From: Tilletia caries
Lineage: Eukaryota > Basidiomycota > Exobasidiomycetes > Tilletiales > Tilletiaceae
NCBI GenBank assembly: GCA_032718865.1
Contig: JALUTQ010000037.1
Coordinates: 992,001 to 1,056,000 of the forward strand
Reading direction: 5' to 3'
DNA: 64,000 bases
Part shown: piece after piece, positions 47,907 to 58,129 of the stretch
Layout: each line of letters starts with the position of its first letter
Position numbering within the stretch: the first letter of the stretch is position 1
Notes under the pieces: model-generated
Database searches by the model: none
What the model saw: only the letters and a program-made list of their open reading frames with translations
Told to the model about the DNA's origin: nothing
Made by a program: the position numbers and the translations under genes

Positions 47907-48533
47907 TTAAAGGCGTTGGTAAAAAGCAACGCGTTGTTCATCAGCTGCGACATGAGCAGCCCAGATCTGTTCCAGCCGATACTGGTGGGCGAAATGCTCT
48001 GCCTTCTTTTGGGCTTGATTCATGTTTTGTAAAGCCTGGTCTGCCACAGACTTGAGCTGCTGAAAGCGCTCCCTATCGGCAGTTGGAAGACGGTCAAGTT
48101 GTGAGACGTGTTGGAATCCGAAGAGTCGTTTCTGCTCCTCCACGGCACTAGTAAAAGCATGGTAGGCCTTCGCTGCTCCGCGCGCAAGAAAGCATATGAG
48201 GCAAGCCCAAGGTCAGATGTTACCGTTGAGCAGGTTGGGGTCTGCTGGCTGACTTCTGATGACTCACCTTGCTCCTCCGTCCACGATTGTATTTCCGGCA
48301 GGAATCGTTCGGGGTCCGGTCCTGCGCGGGTTTGAAGCTACACATAACGAAGCGCGATGTCAGTGGCCATTCGAAGATGCCCAAATATCGGATGGATCCG
48401 TCGGTGTACTCACAACGGACGGCGGAGACAGGGTCGGACAGGACGGGCAGGAGGGGTTGGGTAGAGGCGCAGAGTTGGCCATTGCTGAGAGCACGAGGAA
48501 GGGGAGGATTTGGAGAAGGCGAGGGTAGAACAT
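47907..48533 (-). CDS. Small secreted protein, C terminus replaced by a MITE
   Basis: Exons (minus) 48414-48533, 48268-48337 and 47907-48172, 151 residues. A signal peptide is evident (MFYPRLLQILPFLVLSAMANS), with cleavage expected near residue 20-22. The mature part starts with a CPSC motif and Pro-rich stretch. A predicted long amphipathic helix follows (DRERFQQLKSVADQALQNMN, then QKKAEHFAHQYRLEQIW). No known domain. Size, secretion and setting between two MITE copies resemble fungal effector candidates, but that is inference. The stop codon is formed by bases at the boundary of MITE copy 1. The donor sites are GTGAGT; the third exon acceptor (GAGCAG) has a weak pyrimidine tract. Confidence 0.7.
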
Positions 48534-48830
48534 CGTGTGTTGAAGTTGATGTGATGGATGTGACAGCAGGAGGGTGCGCAGCACGACGAGTGTTGGGGAG
48601 GAGAGGTCAATAGGATGAGTGAGATGAGTGAGGAGGGTTGGGTCAGGATGAGCAGCACACTCCTTTATATACCCTTCGCTGCCCAAGCGTCCGAGGCCGG
48701 AGGCGACTGCAAGGTCCAGACTGCCCGGGGCGTACAGTGGGCCGAATATCCTGTGCCGGTGTATGGTCATCGTTGCTCGGGGCGTAGTCTGATTGAGTTG
48801 AATGTCCTGTGCCGGTGTATGATTACTATA
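48534..48830. repeat. Upstream region with 22-base direct repeat
   Basis: Two copies (21 of 22 matching, sharing TCCTGTGCCGGTGTATG) lie at 48745-48766 and 48800-48821, 55 bases apart. Each is followed by TAGTCTG, the start of the MITE end; the first may be a scar of an excised or truncated copy. CTTTATATA near 48662 could be the TATA box of the secreted-protein gene on the minus strand. Confidence 0.6.
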
Positions 48831-49360
48831 GTCTGGTCACACCAGACCGTCGTCGACGCACGTGATGAGAGGACACAAGATCCCGTGGAGACGGTCTGGC
48901 ACCACTCGACTCGATTTCATTGGGCACCTCCCTCACTCAGAGCCAAAGTTGTCTACCTCATTTCGTCGCCCATCTCGCGCTTCCAGAGGGCTCGCGCACG
49001 GGCCCTCACTCACTCAAAACTCCCTTCGACTGACTGAGCAAGGCTGTTGCTATGCAGAGGAGTGGAAAAACTAGGGCTGAGGTAGCAGATAAAGGAAGAG
49101 ACCAGAAATGCGGTTGACAGAAGCGTCAGCTACGACCATGGGAAGTGCCGGAATACCAAAACAACACCTGGACTGTGTACTTTGGGTGTAACCCTCACAA
49201 GGCCGATGACTTTGTTCTGACATTGGTTGATGAGTAAAGGTGCTGTGAGGCATGGAAGTGTGCGTTGGTTGGATGCAAAAGGAAAATTTTGCGGGAGGTG
49301 TCACTCAAATTTCGTCGAGTGGAGCCAGACCGCGCACAGCGCGGTCTGGTGTGACCAGAC
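48831..49360. mobile_element. MITE with palindromic termini (copy 2), 530 bases
   Basis: The left end GTCTGGTCACACCAGACCG and the right end are the same sequence in inverse orientation. A second inverted block (CGGTCTGGC-CCACTCGAC) lies further in at about 48892-48910 and 49312-49332. The right end also holds CCAGACCGCGC-ACA-GCGCGGTCTGG, a perfect 11-base-arm palindrome, at about 49325-49349. TA flanks the element on both sides (48829-48830, 49361-49362). It carries no open frame with recognisable transposase motifs, so it depends on an enzyme elsewhere. Confidence 0.8.
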
Positions 49361-49523
49361 TAGATTTAGCACTACAAGATCTGACCTCAGTAAAAAGTGG
49401 GCAGGGCAATACACGTCTCATACACGCCTGAGACGCTGCTGATACGCGGGTCATACGGGGTTTGGTTTGCGTGAACTCAGTGCGTGAAACGTGTGTTGAC
49501 CACGTATGAACCGTGTGTCAACA

Positions 49524-50856
49524 CCAAGGCTCGGCAACTATCTTCACTATGTAACTATGATAACTATATAGTTATAACTTATAGTGATAACTTGACTATA
49601 CTTTGGGCGGCGAAGCCGTCTAGAAAAAATAGTAGCTATAACTTTTTCAGATCGGCGCGGAGTAACTAGTAGTTGAAATAGTTATGAAAAATCCCACTTG
49701 GCTGATATAGCCACTAGATAGTCACTATGTAGTAGCTCCAGCTACTCCTAGTCACATATAGTCGCTATCTCAGTTACTCATAGCCACATATAGTGACTAT
49801 TTCAACCAAATGTAACTTTTGTGTTGGACAGAGGCTGGCTGAGACAGCTGCTGGATAGTTACTATATAGTAGCTCCAGTCACTTATAGCCACATATACAG
49901 AGACTAACCAGTCCGTGGGTCAGCCACCAGTCGGTGGGTCAAACACGATAACTGACCAACACCATAACCAAATCTTGTTCGAAGACATGCAATGGATTCC
50001 TGACAATAGCACCACTGTACCCTTGAAATCTCAGCATCATTCGTTCAGACCGCTTCGGTGCTGTGGTGAAAGAAGTTTGGTGAGGTCTGTTTGAATCGAC
50101 GGAAACAATCGAAGGAAAAATGTGCAATCTCTTCCACCACGAACACCACGCAGAGCAGCAAGGAAACTGGATTTGAAGCATAGAGATGATAGAGTGGTAT
50201 ATAGAAGAAGGAAACAGAGCGCTTTGATTCATCAGAAAATGTTGAGATCCTGCTGAGCTGTGTCGCTGTTGGTGAGGGGTACTTCTGTTGGTTCTGCGAA
50301 CCTCAAGAAGGTGCCTGTTCTGTTTTTGAGAAGAGTTGTCCAACCTGTGCCAAAGTGCCCCAGGTTTCATCCGACCCACCGACTAGTATCTTTTAAACCA
50401 AAATATTGGCCCATTTGCACATTTTAGAAAGAGCACTCCTCAGTGGGTGACCTCAGTCAATACAGCTCCAATCTCAGATCTGGAAGTGGGAGCGGCTTTC
50501 TGATGCTACCGTCCACAACTCCCTCCTTATGCTCAAGTTGTGTTGTGGAAGTCACTTTTGTGTGGTGGTGCGTTGAATTTCAAGTTTTGACCCACCGACT
50601 GGTTAGTCTCTGTAGTGACTATGTCGATCTCATTTTGTACTGAACTAGTCACAGGTAGCTACTGGAAGTGACTATAGTGGCTATTTCAGCGAAAAAGCCA
50701 ACGAAAATTTCGCATGGCTGAAATAGTAACTATTAGTTTTTATAGTAGCTATATCTCACTTGACTATACTATTTCCCGCCGAGGTGACCACTCACTATAA
50801 CTTGACTATACTATTTCGCAGAAAAGTGGTAACTCTAGTAGCTTGCCGAGCCTTGG
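49524..50856. mobile_element. Middle element of nested stack (element B), AT-rich, 14-base TIR
   Basis: A perfect 14-base terminal inverted repeat CCAAGGCTCGGCAA bounds it (49524-49537; 50843-50856). It is flanked by a 6-base direct duplication TCAACA (49518-49523; 50857-50862). The interior is rich in ATAGT/ACTAT motifs such as AGCCACATATAGTGACTAT and TATAGTTATA, unlike the GC-rich surroundings. A six-base target duplication does not let me name a superfamily. No transposase seen. Confidence 0.8.
49898..50612. mobile_element. Inner element of nested stack (element C), TA target, 25-base TIR
   Basis: Terminal inverted repeats at 49898-49922 and 50588-50612 match at 24 of 25 bases (outer part CAGAGACTAACCAGTC). 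TA is present on both sides. An empty-site paralogue AGCCACATATAGTGACTAT within element B (about 49780-49800) shows the sequence before insertion and confirms TA duplication, as in Tc1/mariner-type elements. A 146-codon minus-strand open frame inside (49939-50379) has no transposase motif that I recognise. Confidence 0.8.
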
Positions 50857-51060
50857 TCAACACGCTGCCCACCCACCTGGACCAAAATCGTGCGGATCAA
50901 CAGCGTATCGCACTTCTAAAAACACCGCCGCTTTTTGCCCATACGCTGCTGACCCACTGCTCAGACACTGTTGATACGATTGACATACATAGGAATGACA
51001 CGCTGCTATTACGCTGTCGATACAGGGCCAACACGCTGCTCCTTCCCGCTGCCCCTCCCC

Positions 51061-52242
51061 GCTCTCCGCTGCCCCTCTCCGCCCAGGCCTGCGCCCACGC
51101 CAATCACCGCAGCTTGAACCACTGAATCAGAAAGTTAGGACTTAAACAAAGAGTGCTACTCACGGGTAGGGCTGGGGCCTGCGCTTCTGGTTCGCGTTCG
51201 ATTGAAGGACCTGTGAAGAGGAAGATAGCGTGTATGATCATCATGCTAATTGCTAGAAAAGATCAGGCGTCAAGAAAAGAGACTTACTCACACCGAGAGA
51301 ACTTATGCTGCGATGAATGCCAACTTGAGGGATGAAGTGGGTTGGAGTTCAGCTGTTCAGCAAAGGGACACGAGAGTCGAGACGATGAAAGATACCTACC
51401 GCTGGGCGCTGTACGTCTGTACAAAGTGTGTGTGAAGACCGAGGAGGAAAAAGAGCACGCGTCAGTAAGGAAGTAGAGAGAGGTTAGGGGAAGGAGGGGT
51501 GCAAGGATACTGAAGTTAAGTTTCAATCGAAAGTACCGGTGTGGTATGCGTTGGAGTTGAGTGCATGTGGAAAAAAGTCTGGAGGGAGAAGTGAGAAGTA
51601 TGAGCGTGAGGGTGTGAACGAAGAAAAGCGAAGAAGGGGCAGAGGGTCAGCATAAGGACGACGTGAAGGACTGGGAAGGGGAGGGAACGAAACGAGGGAG
51701 ATGATCAGCGGCAAGAGTGCGAAGCTGTAAAAAGAAGCAAGGAAGGACAAGGTAGAGAGAGACGTAAGCTGGTAGGAGATCAAGAAGAAAAGGGTACGCA
51801 GGCATTGAGGTCAGCACGTATTCATCGTTGAGGAGAGTTGAGCCGTGAGGATAAGCAAGTAAGAGCACTGTGGGTCGACGGCACGCCAGTCATTTAGGCC
51901 ATCGAGAGACAAGAGATATCAGTATGCCAGAAGGTCAATGGCAATGTATCAAGCAGTTCAGTATGTCAGCGTGTCAGTACGTCAGTTTTTGGCGTAAAGA
52001 AAGCAAAGGCAAACTACAAGGAGAAGAGGGTATCAGCAAAGTCGTGCTGGTGTGGAAGGTTGTCCGAGGGAAAAGATCTGTATGGAGGAGAAGAGCCACT
52101 TGTGTCTTGTGATTCTGACGCACGCAGGAACTGAGACCATAGCCGGCATAGGCTACTCACATGGACAAGAATGATGGACAAGGGTCAAGACTCAAGGATG
52201 AAGCCTCCTCTTCCCAGATCAAAAGGAGAGAAATTAACTCAC
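51061..52242 (-). other. Decayed region with intron-like signals on the minus strand
   Basis: On the minus strand there are several GTGAGT-like donors and CTGAC...AG branch/acceptor pairs spaced by short open segments, as in multi-exon genes. I could not assemble a continuous reading frame or recognise a protein. It may be more gene debris like the segments to the right. Confidence 0.35.
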
Positions 52243-52435
52243 CCTGCTCTTCTTCTTATCTCCCTTCCCCTGATCGATCGAGCTCGGACTCGGACTGGTC
52301 GGCCGTCCGGACCCAGACCCAGCACCGCCTCCATACCCTCCCGATCCTTACTGGCCTCCTCCCCCTCCCCCTCCACCGCCGTTGCCGCTGCCATTGCGGT
52401 AGTTATATGCGCCACCCTGATCTCCATACTGCGGC

Positions 52436-53079
52436 CAGTGTTTCGAAGTATACTTGAAGGACCAGAAAAAATTTCAAAACATACTACAGTATACAGTATG
52501 TTTTTGGTCCGGAAGGTCTGACTACTGCGACAGTATGGAAAAAGTAGTACTGTTTCCTTCAAGTATACTGGCGACATACTGGCAAATTTTCGGGTACTTA
52601 ATTATACTCCAGTACTACTGCAGTAGTACTTGGCAAAGAAAACATAATACAAGTATACGAAGCGTAGTACTGCAGTATGTCCACATCATACTTTACAGGA
52701 CGATGTGTCCGAAAACATACTACAGGATAGTTCCAGTATACTGCAGCACCGTTCTCGCAGTACTACTGCAGTATGTCCACATCGCATTTTACAGGAAAAT
52801 ATGTCACGAAACATACTGCAGGATAGTTCCAGTATACTGCAGAAGCTCGAGCCAGTATCCTTCAAGTATGCTGCAGCATACAAAGAGGAGGTTTACGGCA
52901 TCGCGCTCCTTTTACATACTGCAGTATACTGCAGGACCGCGCCGGAGGATCCAAACAGGATACATTACCTTTCTTGAAACCGCCCAGATTTTCCGACAGG
53001 ATACAGTATGTTTTTGCAAAAAGTAGTACTGTAACAGTATACTGCGACAGGATACAGTATGTAGTATGTCGAAACACTG
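52436..53079. mobile_element. Non-autonomous hAT element (644 bases)
   Basis: A perfect 8-base target duplication ACTGCGGC (52428-52435; 53080-53087) flanks 11-base terminal inverted repeats CAGTGTTTCGA/TCGAAACACTG. Both features define the hAT superfamily. The interior is packed with AGTATAC, CAGTATGT and the palindrome AGTACTACTGCAGTAGTACT, as expected for subterminal transposase-binding repeats. The open frames inside have no hAT or BED-domain motifs, so it is a MITE-like derivative. It lies in the tail of the SEC1 relic. Confidence 0.9.
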
Positions 53080-53807
53080 ACTGCGGCCGATGTGACTCAT
53101 AGGCGTGCTGCTGCTGCTGCTGCTGCTGCTGCTGATTATGCTGCTGTGGTTGAGCATGACTCTGCCCCAGCCCCTGTCCCTGTCCCGGAGGCCCCGCCGA
53201 CCACCTCGAATCCAACGCCGGCTCCGAATCCCTCACAGGCACAGGCGCAGCCACACCCCCACCAAAGCGCCGATCGTACGTGCGCTGGTTGACAGGCGGT
53301 GGCGCGGGCTGAAGCGGCGGTGGGGGTGCCTGCTGTTGCTGATAACCGCCTCCACCATATCCGTCGCCGTACCCGCCATTATAGCCCGCGTAGCCCGCTT
53401 GGTGTGGAGGCGCGCCGTGGCCCTGGCCTTGGTACTGCTGATGGGGAGGAGGGTGGCCGCTTCGCGGGTCGTAGCCTTGGGATTGGGGTGGGGCGCCGAT
53501 GGCACCGGATCCGGGAACGGCATGTCCTCCCGCGCCGGACTTGCCGAATTTCCTGAGCGAGTCGACGAAGTCCTCTGGCGTGAAGGTATGGGATGAACCT
53601 AGGAGCATGCAACGAAGGGGGGTCAGGGGTCAGTCCATCTGTTCATCCCTACGCTTAGCAGACTGCTACTGCTACTACTGCTCCCCCCAACCGCGTCTGC
53701 CGAGGAGCCTGGTGGGCCGTCGCGTACGTACGGGTATTGGCTTACATCGAGCCGGCCCGCAAAGTGATCCTCGACCATAAGTTTAACGAGAGGCTGATAC
53801 CGACTGA

Positions 53808-53890
53808 CCGAGTGCTGTGGAGGAGAGGGAGAGAAGGCGTAAGCAATCCTCGCTTTCGAGTGCTGTGGAGGAGAGGGAGAGAAGGCGTAA
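53808..53890. repeat. Tandem duplication of about 39 bases in SEC1 relic
   Basis: CGAGTGCTGTGGAGGAGAGG plus the following bases through GGCGTAAGCAAT occurs twice, about 50 bases apart. On the minus strand it duplicates an intron 3' end with its CTCCACAG acceptor. Confidence 0.75.
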
Positions 53891-54179
53891 GCAATAGGCA
53901 GGGGTGAGAGCTTGAGCAGGGACAAGGTGAGAGAGAGAGATACGTACGCCAGATGTTGACAAAGAGCTCGATGAGTTATGTAGGCAGCCTCGAAGCTGGG
54001 CTGTGGTGCCCGCTTGTGCTTGATGTTCTCGATGGAGGTGACGTTCTCCTGGAGGATCTGGTCTGTCTTGAGCACGGAGAAGAGGAGGGTGTGGGAGAAG
54101 GAGTCGGTGACCCTAGCCTTGAAGGAGGAGGGCGCAAGGGCCGAAGTGGTGGAAGGTCGTCACTGGCAAAGGTTGGCCA

Positions 54180-54900
54180 TGTTTGTAAATCGAGAGCGCA
54201 TCGTTTGCGCAGCGTGTGGACAGCGTATGGAGTCGAGGCTGGTTGGGGAAAGAAGGTGGGAAACAGGGATGTCGGTGGTCCAGTGTGTGAGCAGCGTATG
54301 GGCAGCGTGTTGGCTTTGGCGAAAAGGTTGCCGTGTTTTCGTTTTTCAGAAGCCAGATTTTACAAAATTGATTGCTGCCGTGGCCGTGCATCAGCAGCGT
54401 GTCAGCCACGTGTTGGTACGCGGTTGATGCGCGGTGCTCAATTCACAGCGTCTCAGCAGCGTTTCAGCAGCGTGTCCGTGTATCGGCAGCGTCTCACCAG
54501 CGTCTCATTTTTTACTGAGATCTGACGAAACCCCTTATTATATGATTGTCGCCTCCGCAAAGATATGGACAAAGATTCATCTGGCTGAGGACTCAGGAAA
54601 GCTGGGAGCGCTGTGTGAAGCTGCCCACCGGCTGTAGACCCGCTGTAGACCCGCTGCAGACTCACTGCCCATACCGCTGCTAAGCAGCGTCTCAACAGCA
54701 GGTCTACAGCGGGCGCTGTCAGATACAGTCTCCAGCAGCCGAGCGTCTACCCGCTGTGGACACACGTTCAGCTGTCCATCCGCCGTTCACCTGCCATTCA
54801 CCCGCTGTACACCCACTGACAACCAGTAATTTAATTGGATCATATCAGGCAGCTACCCGCTGTTCACCCGCTGTCATCCGGCTGAAGTGCAGCTACAATC
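54180..54900. repeat. CAGCGT / CCGCTGTAGACC interspersed repeat tract
   Basis: Dozens of short motifs (AGCAGCGTGT, CAGCGTCTCA, then CCGCTGTAGACC, CCGCTGTTCACC) fill this stretch. The part up to TTTTTTACTGAGATCTGACG (about 54507-54526) is the inverse of the element A end at 49377. It is probably a second copy of element A or its end. The part from 54630 on is a related but distinct repeat. No gene. Confidence 0.6.
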
Positions 54901-54979
54901 CAGCTGGCATTATGTTCTCGACCTGGTAGTAAATACAGGGTGGGGATTGTGACTGGTGAGGGAGTGAGTAGTCAGTAGG

Positions 54980-55322
54980 GGAAAGGAGCAGGCAGCGTGC
55001 CGGTTGTTGTACGACGTCCAATACGTGTCGACGCTGGTTGGGAGTGGGGCGTGGGCGGCGGGCGCTGGGTGGAAGACGGCTGTGCTTGTTGCTGTGGATG
55101 AAGAGGAGGAGGAGGGGATGGTGAGAGGTAGGAGGTGGAATGGGTTGGCGATGTAGGACGTATGCAGAGCGCGGAAGTTCTGGATGAAGCGTATTTGGAT
55201 GTGAGCTTGGAGAAAAGGAGGAAGAAATAGAGAATAGCTGGGGAAGAGGTTGGGTAAGAGGACTACTGACTGTGAGGAGGTCAATGTCGCGGACGAAGAG
55301 GTCGGTTGCGGGTAGCAATCAT
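54980..55322 (-). pseudogene. TRAPPC2L/Tca17-like relic (TRAPP subunit)
   Basis: The minus strand shows MIATRNRPL followed, after a frame change of two bases, by FVRDIDLLT. This resembles the family start (IAVI..NYPLYIR). Then, behind an acceptor-like CTCCAAG, comes IRFIQNFRALHTSYIANPF, close to the conserved FRKLHNSY..NPF segment. The central beta strands between these two blocks are missing. TRAPPC2L helps TRAPP complexes activate Rab GTPases at the Golgi. The match is short, so the name is tentative; the broken frame is seen directly. Confidence 0.45.
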
Positions 55323-56153
55323 TGTCAACCAAGCTTGATCTAACTATGAAAGGTTGAAGCTTAAGAAGGTCAGCAGTCAGCATTCAACACCAAATCGGAG
55401 ATCAGCGCGCAGCGGGGACAGACGATGAGACGGACGGGGAAGAAAATATTAGCATGCACTCCCATGTTCAGTGACCTGTGACGCTCCCCTGATTGTCTCC
55501 ACCAATGTATGCCGTATGGGCCTGCACTGTAAAGAAGAAGGACTGGCACGATGAGTAGGTGGTTAAGGGTAATATCATGAGCTTTAGCACTCATCCAAGT
55601 TGAGGGGCGATAGGAAAGTGGGAGTCCATATGTTAAGAGACGAATCGTCAGTCGAGGGAAGTGGTGTCAAAGGGGAAAGGGCAGATCCACACTCGGACTC
55701 ACCCACGAATAAACATGCATGCCGAAACCATGTCCATCTCGAGCCTGGAGTGTTGAAGGGCGCCTCGGAGACGCTTGAGAGCGAGAACATCAGTGTGCGC
55801 AAGCAACAGTAAATCACATCTGCAATCACAATTCACAACAAAGAAGAAGTGGGTATGGAAGGCAAGGGTGAGAGAGCTGTCAGCGTTGTGAGCAGTAGGT
55901 GAGCAGTAGCGGTATAAAGCAAAAGATCGTCAAGCTAGTCGACAAGAATCCAGGGTCAGCGATGGGAAGAATCAAAAAAGGAAAGAAAGGTTAGCCATCA
56001 GCGACTTGCGGAAACCGCCGGAAAATGGTGGAGCGCATATATCAGGGATGGAACTTCCGTCAGGGAGGAGAAAAGGAACGGGGTCAGCATGAAGCACAGA
56101 ACTACAGACGCGCGATCTGGTCACGAGTGATGAAACACGTACCTGTTTCATGA
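55323..56153 (-). other. Decayed region, possible stray exons
   Basis: The minus strand has exon-like pieces bounded by good splice signals, for example HTDVLALKRLRGALQHSRLE near 55740-55800 and a CTGACCC...CTAG acceptor near 55930-55960. They could not be joined or named. Confidence 0.35.
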
Positions 56154-57478
<1,325 letters not shown>

Positions 57479-57640
57479 ATTGAAAGAGCTCATGAGGGGT
57501 GAAACGAGAACGACCGGCACCTGTAGCACTCTGGCTACACATACATACCGGACAACATCTATATAAAGAGGGTTCCCTCGACACTTTCCTCTTTCTCCCT
57601 TCCCTCTTCGCCCCCGGATGGCCCTCTTTCTCGCCTCTTA

Positions 57641-57753
57641 GGAGTAGCTGAGCGCACCGACCCCCCCTCGCGCTCCTCGGAGCTGCTGAGCGCACCGATC
57701 CACCCTCGCGCTCCTCGGAGCAGCTGAGCACACCGACACCCCTCGCGCTCTTT
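57641..57753. repeat. Three tandem copies of a 38-base GC-rich unit
   Basis: Units start GGAG(T/C)(A/T)GCTGAGC(G/A)CACCGA and end CCCTCGCGCTC. Copy lengths are 38, 38 and 37 bases. Just beyond, GGATGAGGGGGTAGGTATTT is repeated twice (about 57818-57860). This segment replaces the missing 5' part of the glutamate dehydrogenase gene. Confidence 0.8.
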
Positions 57754-58129
57754 GAAAATTGAGTCGCTGAGCTTGACTGAGGGCCGGGCCATTGACACGT
57801 AGCGGAGGAGGGGGTGGATGAGGGGGTAGGTATTTGTGGATGAGGGGGTAGGTATTTGTGCTCGATGGCGGGCGCGGGTACTGCCCCTCTCGCACCGGGA
57901 GCTGTGCCGCCGTTCCGCACCTTGATGGTTAACGGCATATTATATCTGCTTGAGGGAGGGGAAGGCTGTTGAAGACACAGAAAGCTTGTGAGTTAGTGAG
58001 GGCTGATTTTGACAAAGAAGGATAACACCTCCCAGAAATGTTTGTTGACGGACTCGTCAAAAAGAAGGAAAGAGCTGAGCATTGACTTCACACCTGCTGC
58101 CGACAATCACAGAGACTCACTTCGGCAAT

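Larger units (their letters stand above)
49377..51060. mobile_element. Outer element of a nested transposon stack (element A)
   Basis: The left end AGATCTGACCTCAGTAAAAA (49377-49396) is followed by GAGACGCTGCTGATACGCGG-type subterminal repeats. The right part (50863-51060) has more ACGCTGCT repeats. The same end plus repeats occur in inverse orientation at 54180-54526, which shows this is a dispersed family. It is split by element B at 49524-50856. No protein-coding remnant recognised. Confidence 0.55.
52243..54130 (-). pseudogene. SEC1 (Sec1/Munc18) relic, deleted and transposon-disrupted
   Basis: Minus-strand fragments line up in order with Sec1, the SM protein that guides exocytic SNARE assembly. 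About 53995-54120 reads LLFSVLKTDQILQENVTSIE and KHKRAPQPSFEAAY (near the N terminus). About 53690-53805 reads RYQPLVKLMVEDHFAGRLD and QYPYVRDGPP (near the C terminus). From 53594 comes GSSHTFTPEDFVDSLRKFG, then a Gly/Tyr/Gln tail and KGDKKKSR before a GTGAGT donor. Roughly 450 residues of the core are missing and the frame shifts after EAAY. The tail holds an hAT element, and beyond it an in-frame TAA at about 52350 that should be a sense codon. It cannot encode a working Sec1. Confidence 0.8.

Noticed and set aside
49939..50379. Transposase of the inner nested element
   Set aside because: 146 codons without any catalytic DDE pattern, zinc finger or family resemblance; kept only as an open frame inside the element.
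52454..53026. 190-codon open frame rich in Tyr/Ile/Ser
   Set aside because: It lies wholly inside the hAT element and is produced by its TATAC/GTACT subterminal repeats.
53092..53292. Poly-Ala or poly-Leu protein on the plus strand
   Set aside because: It is the mirror of the CAG-type Gln run in the SEC1-like tail on the minus strand.
57641..57753. CRISPR-like array
   Set aside because: The three units are directly adjacent with no spacers, and the genome is eukaryotic.
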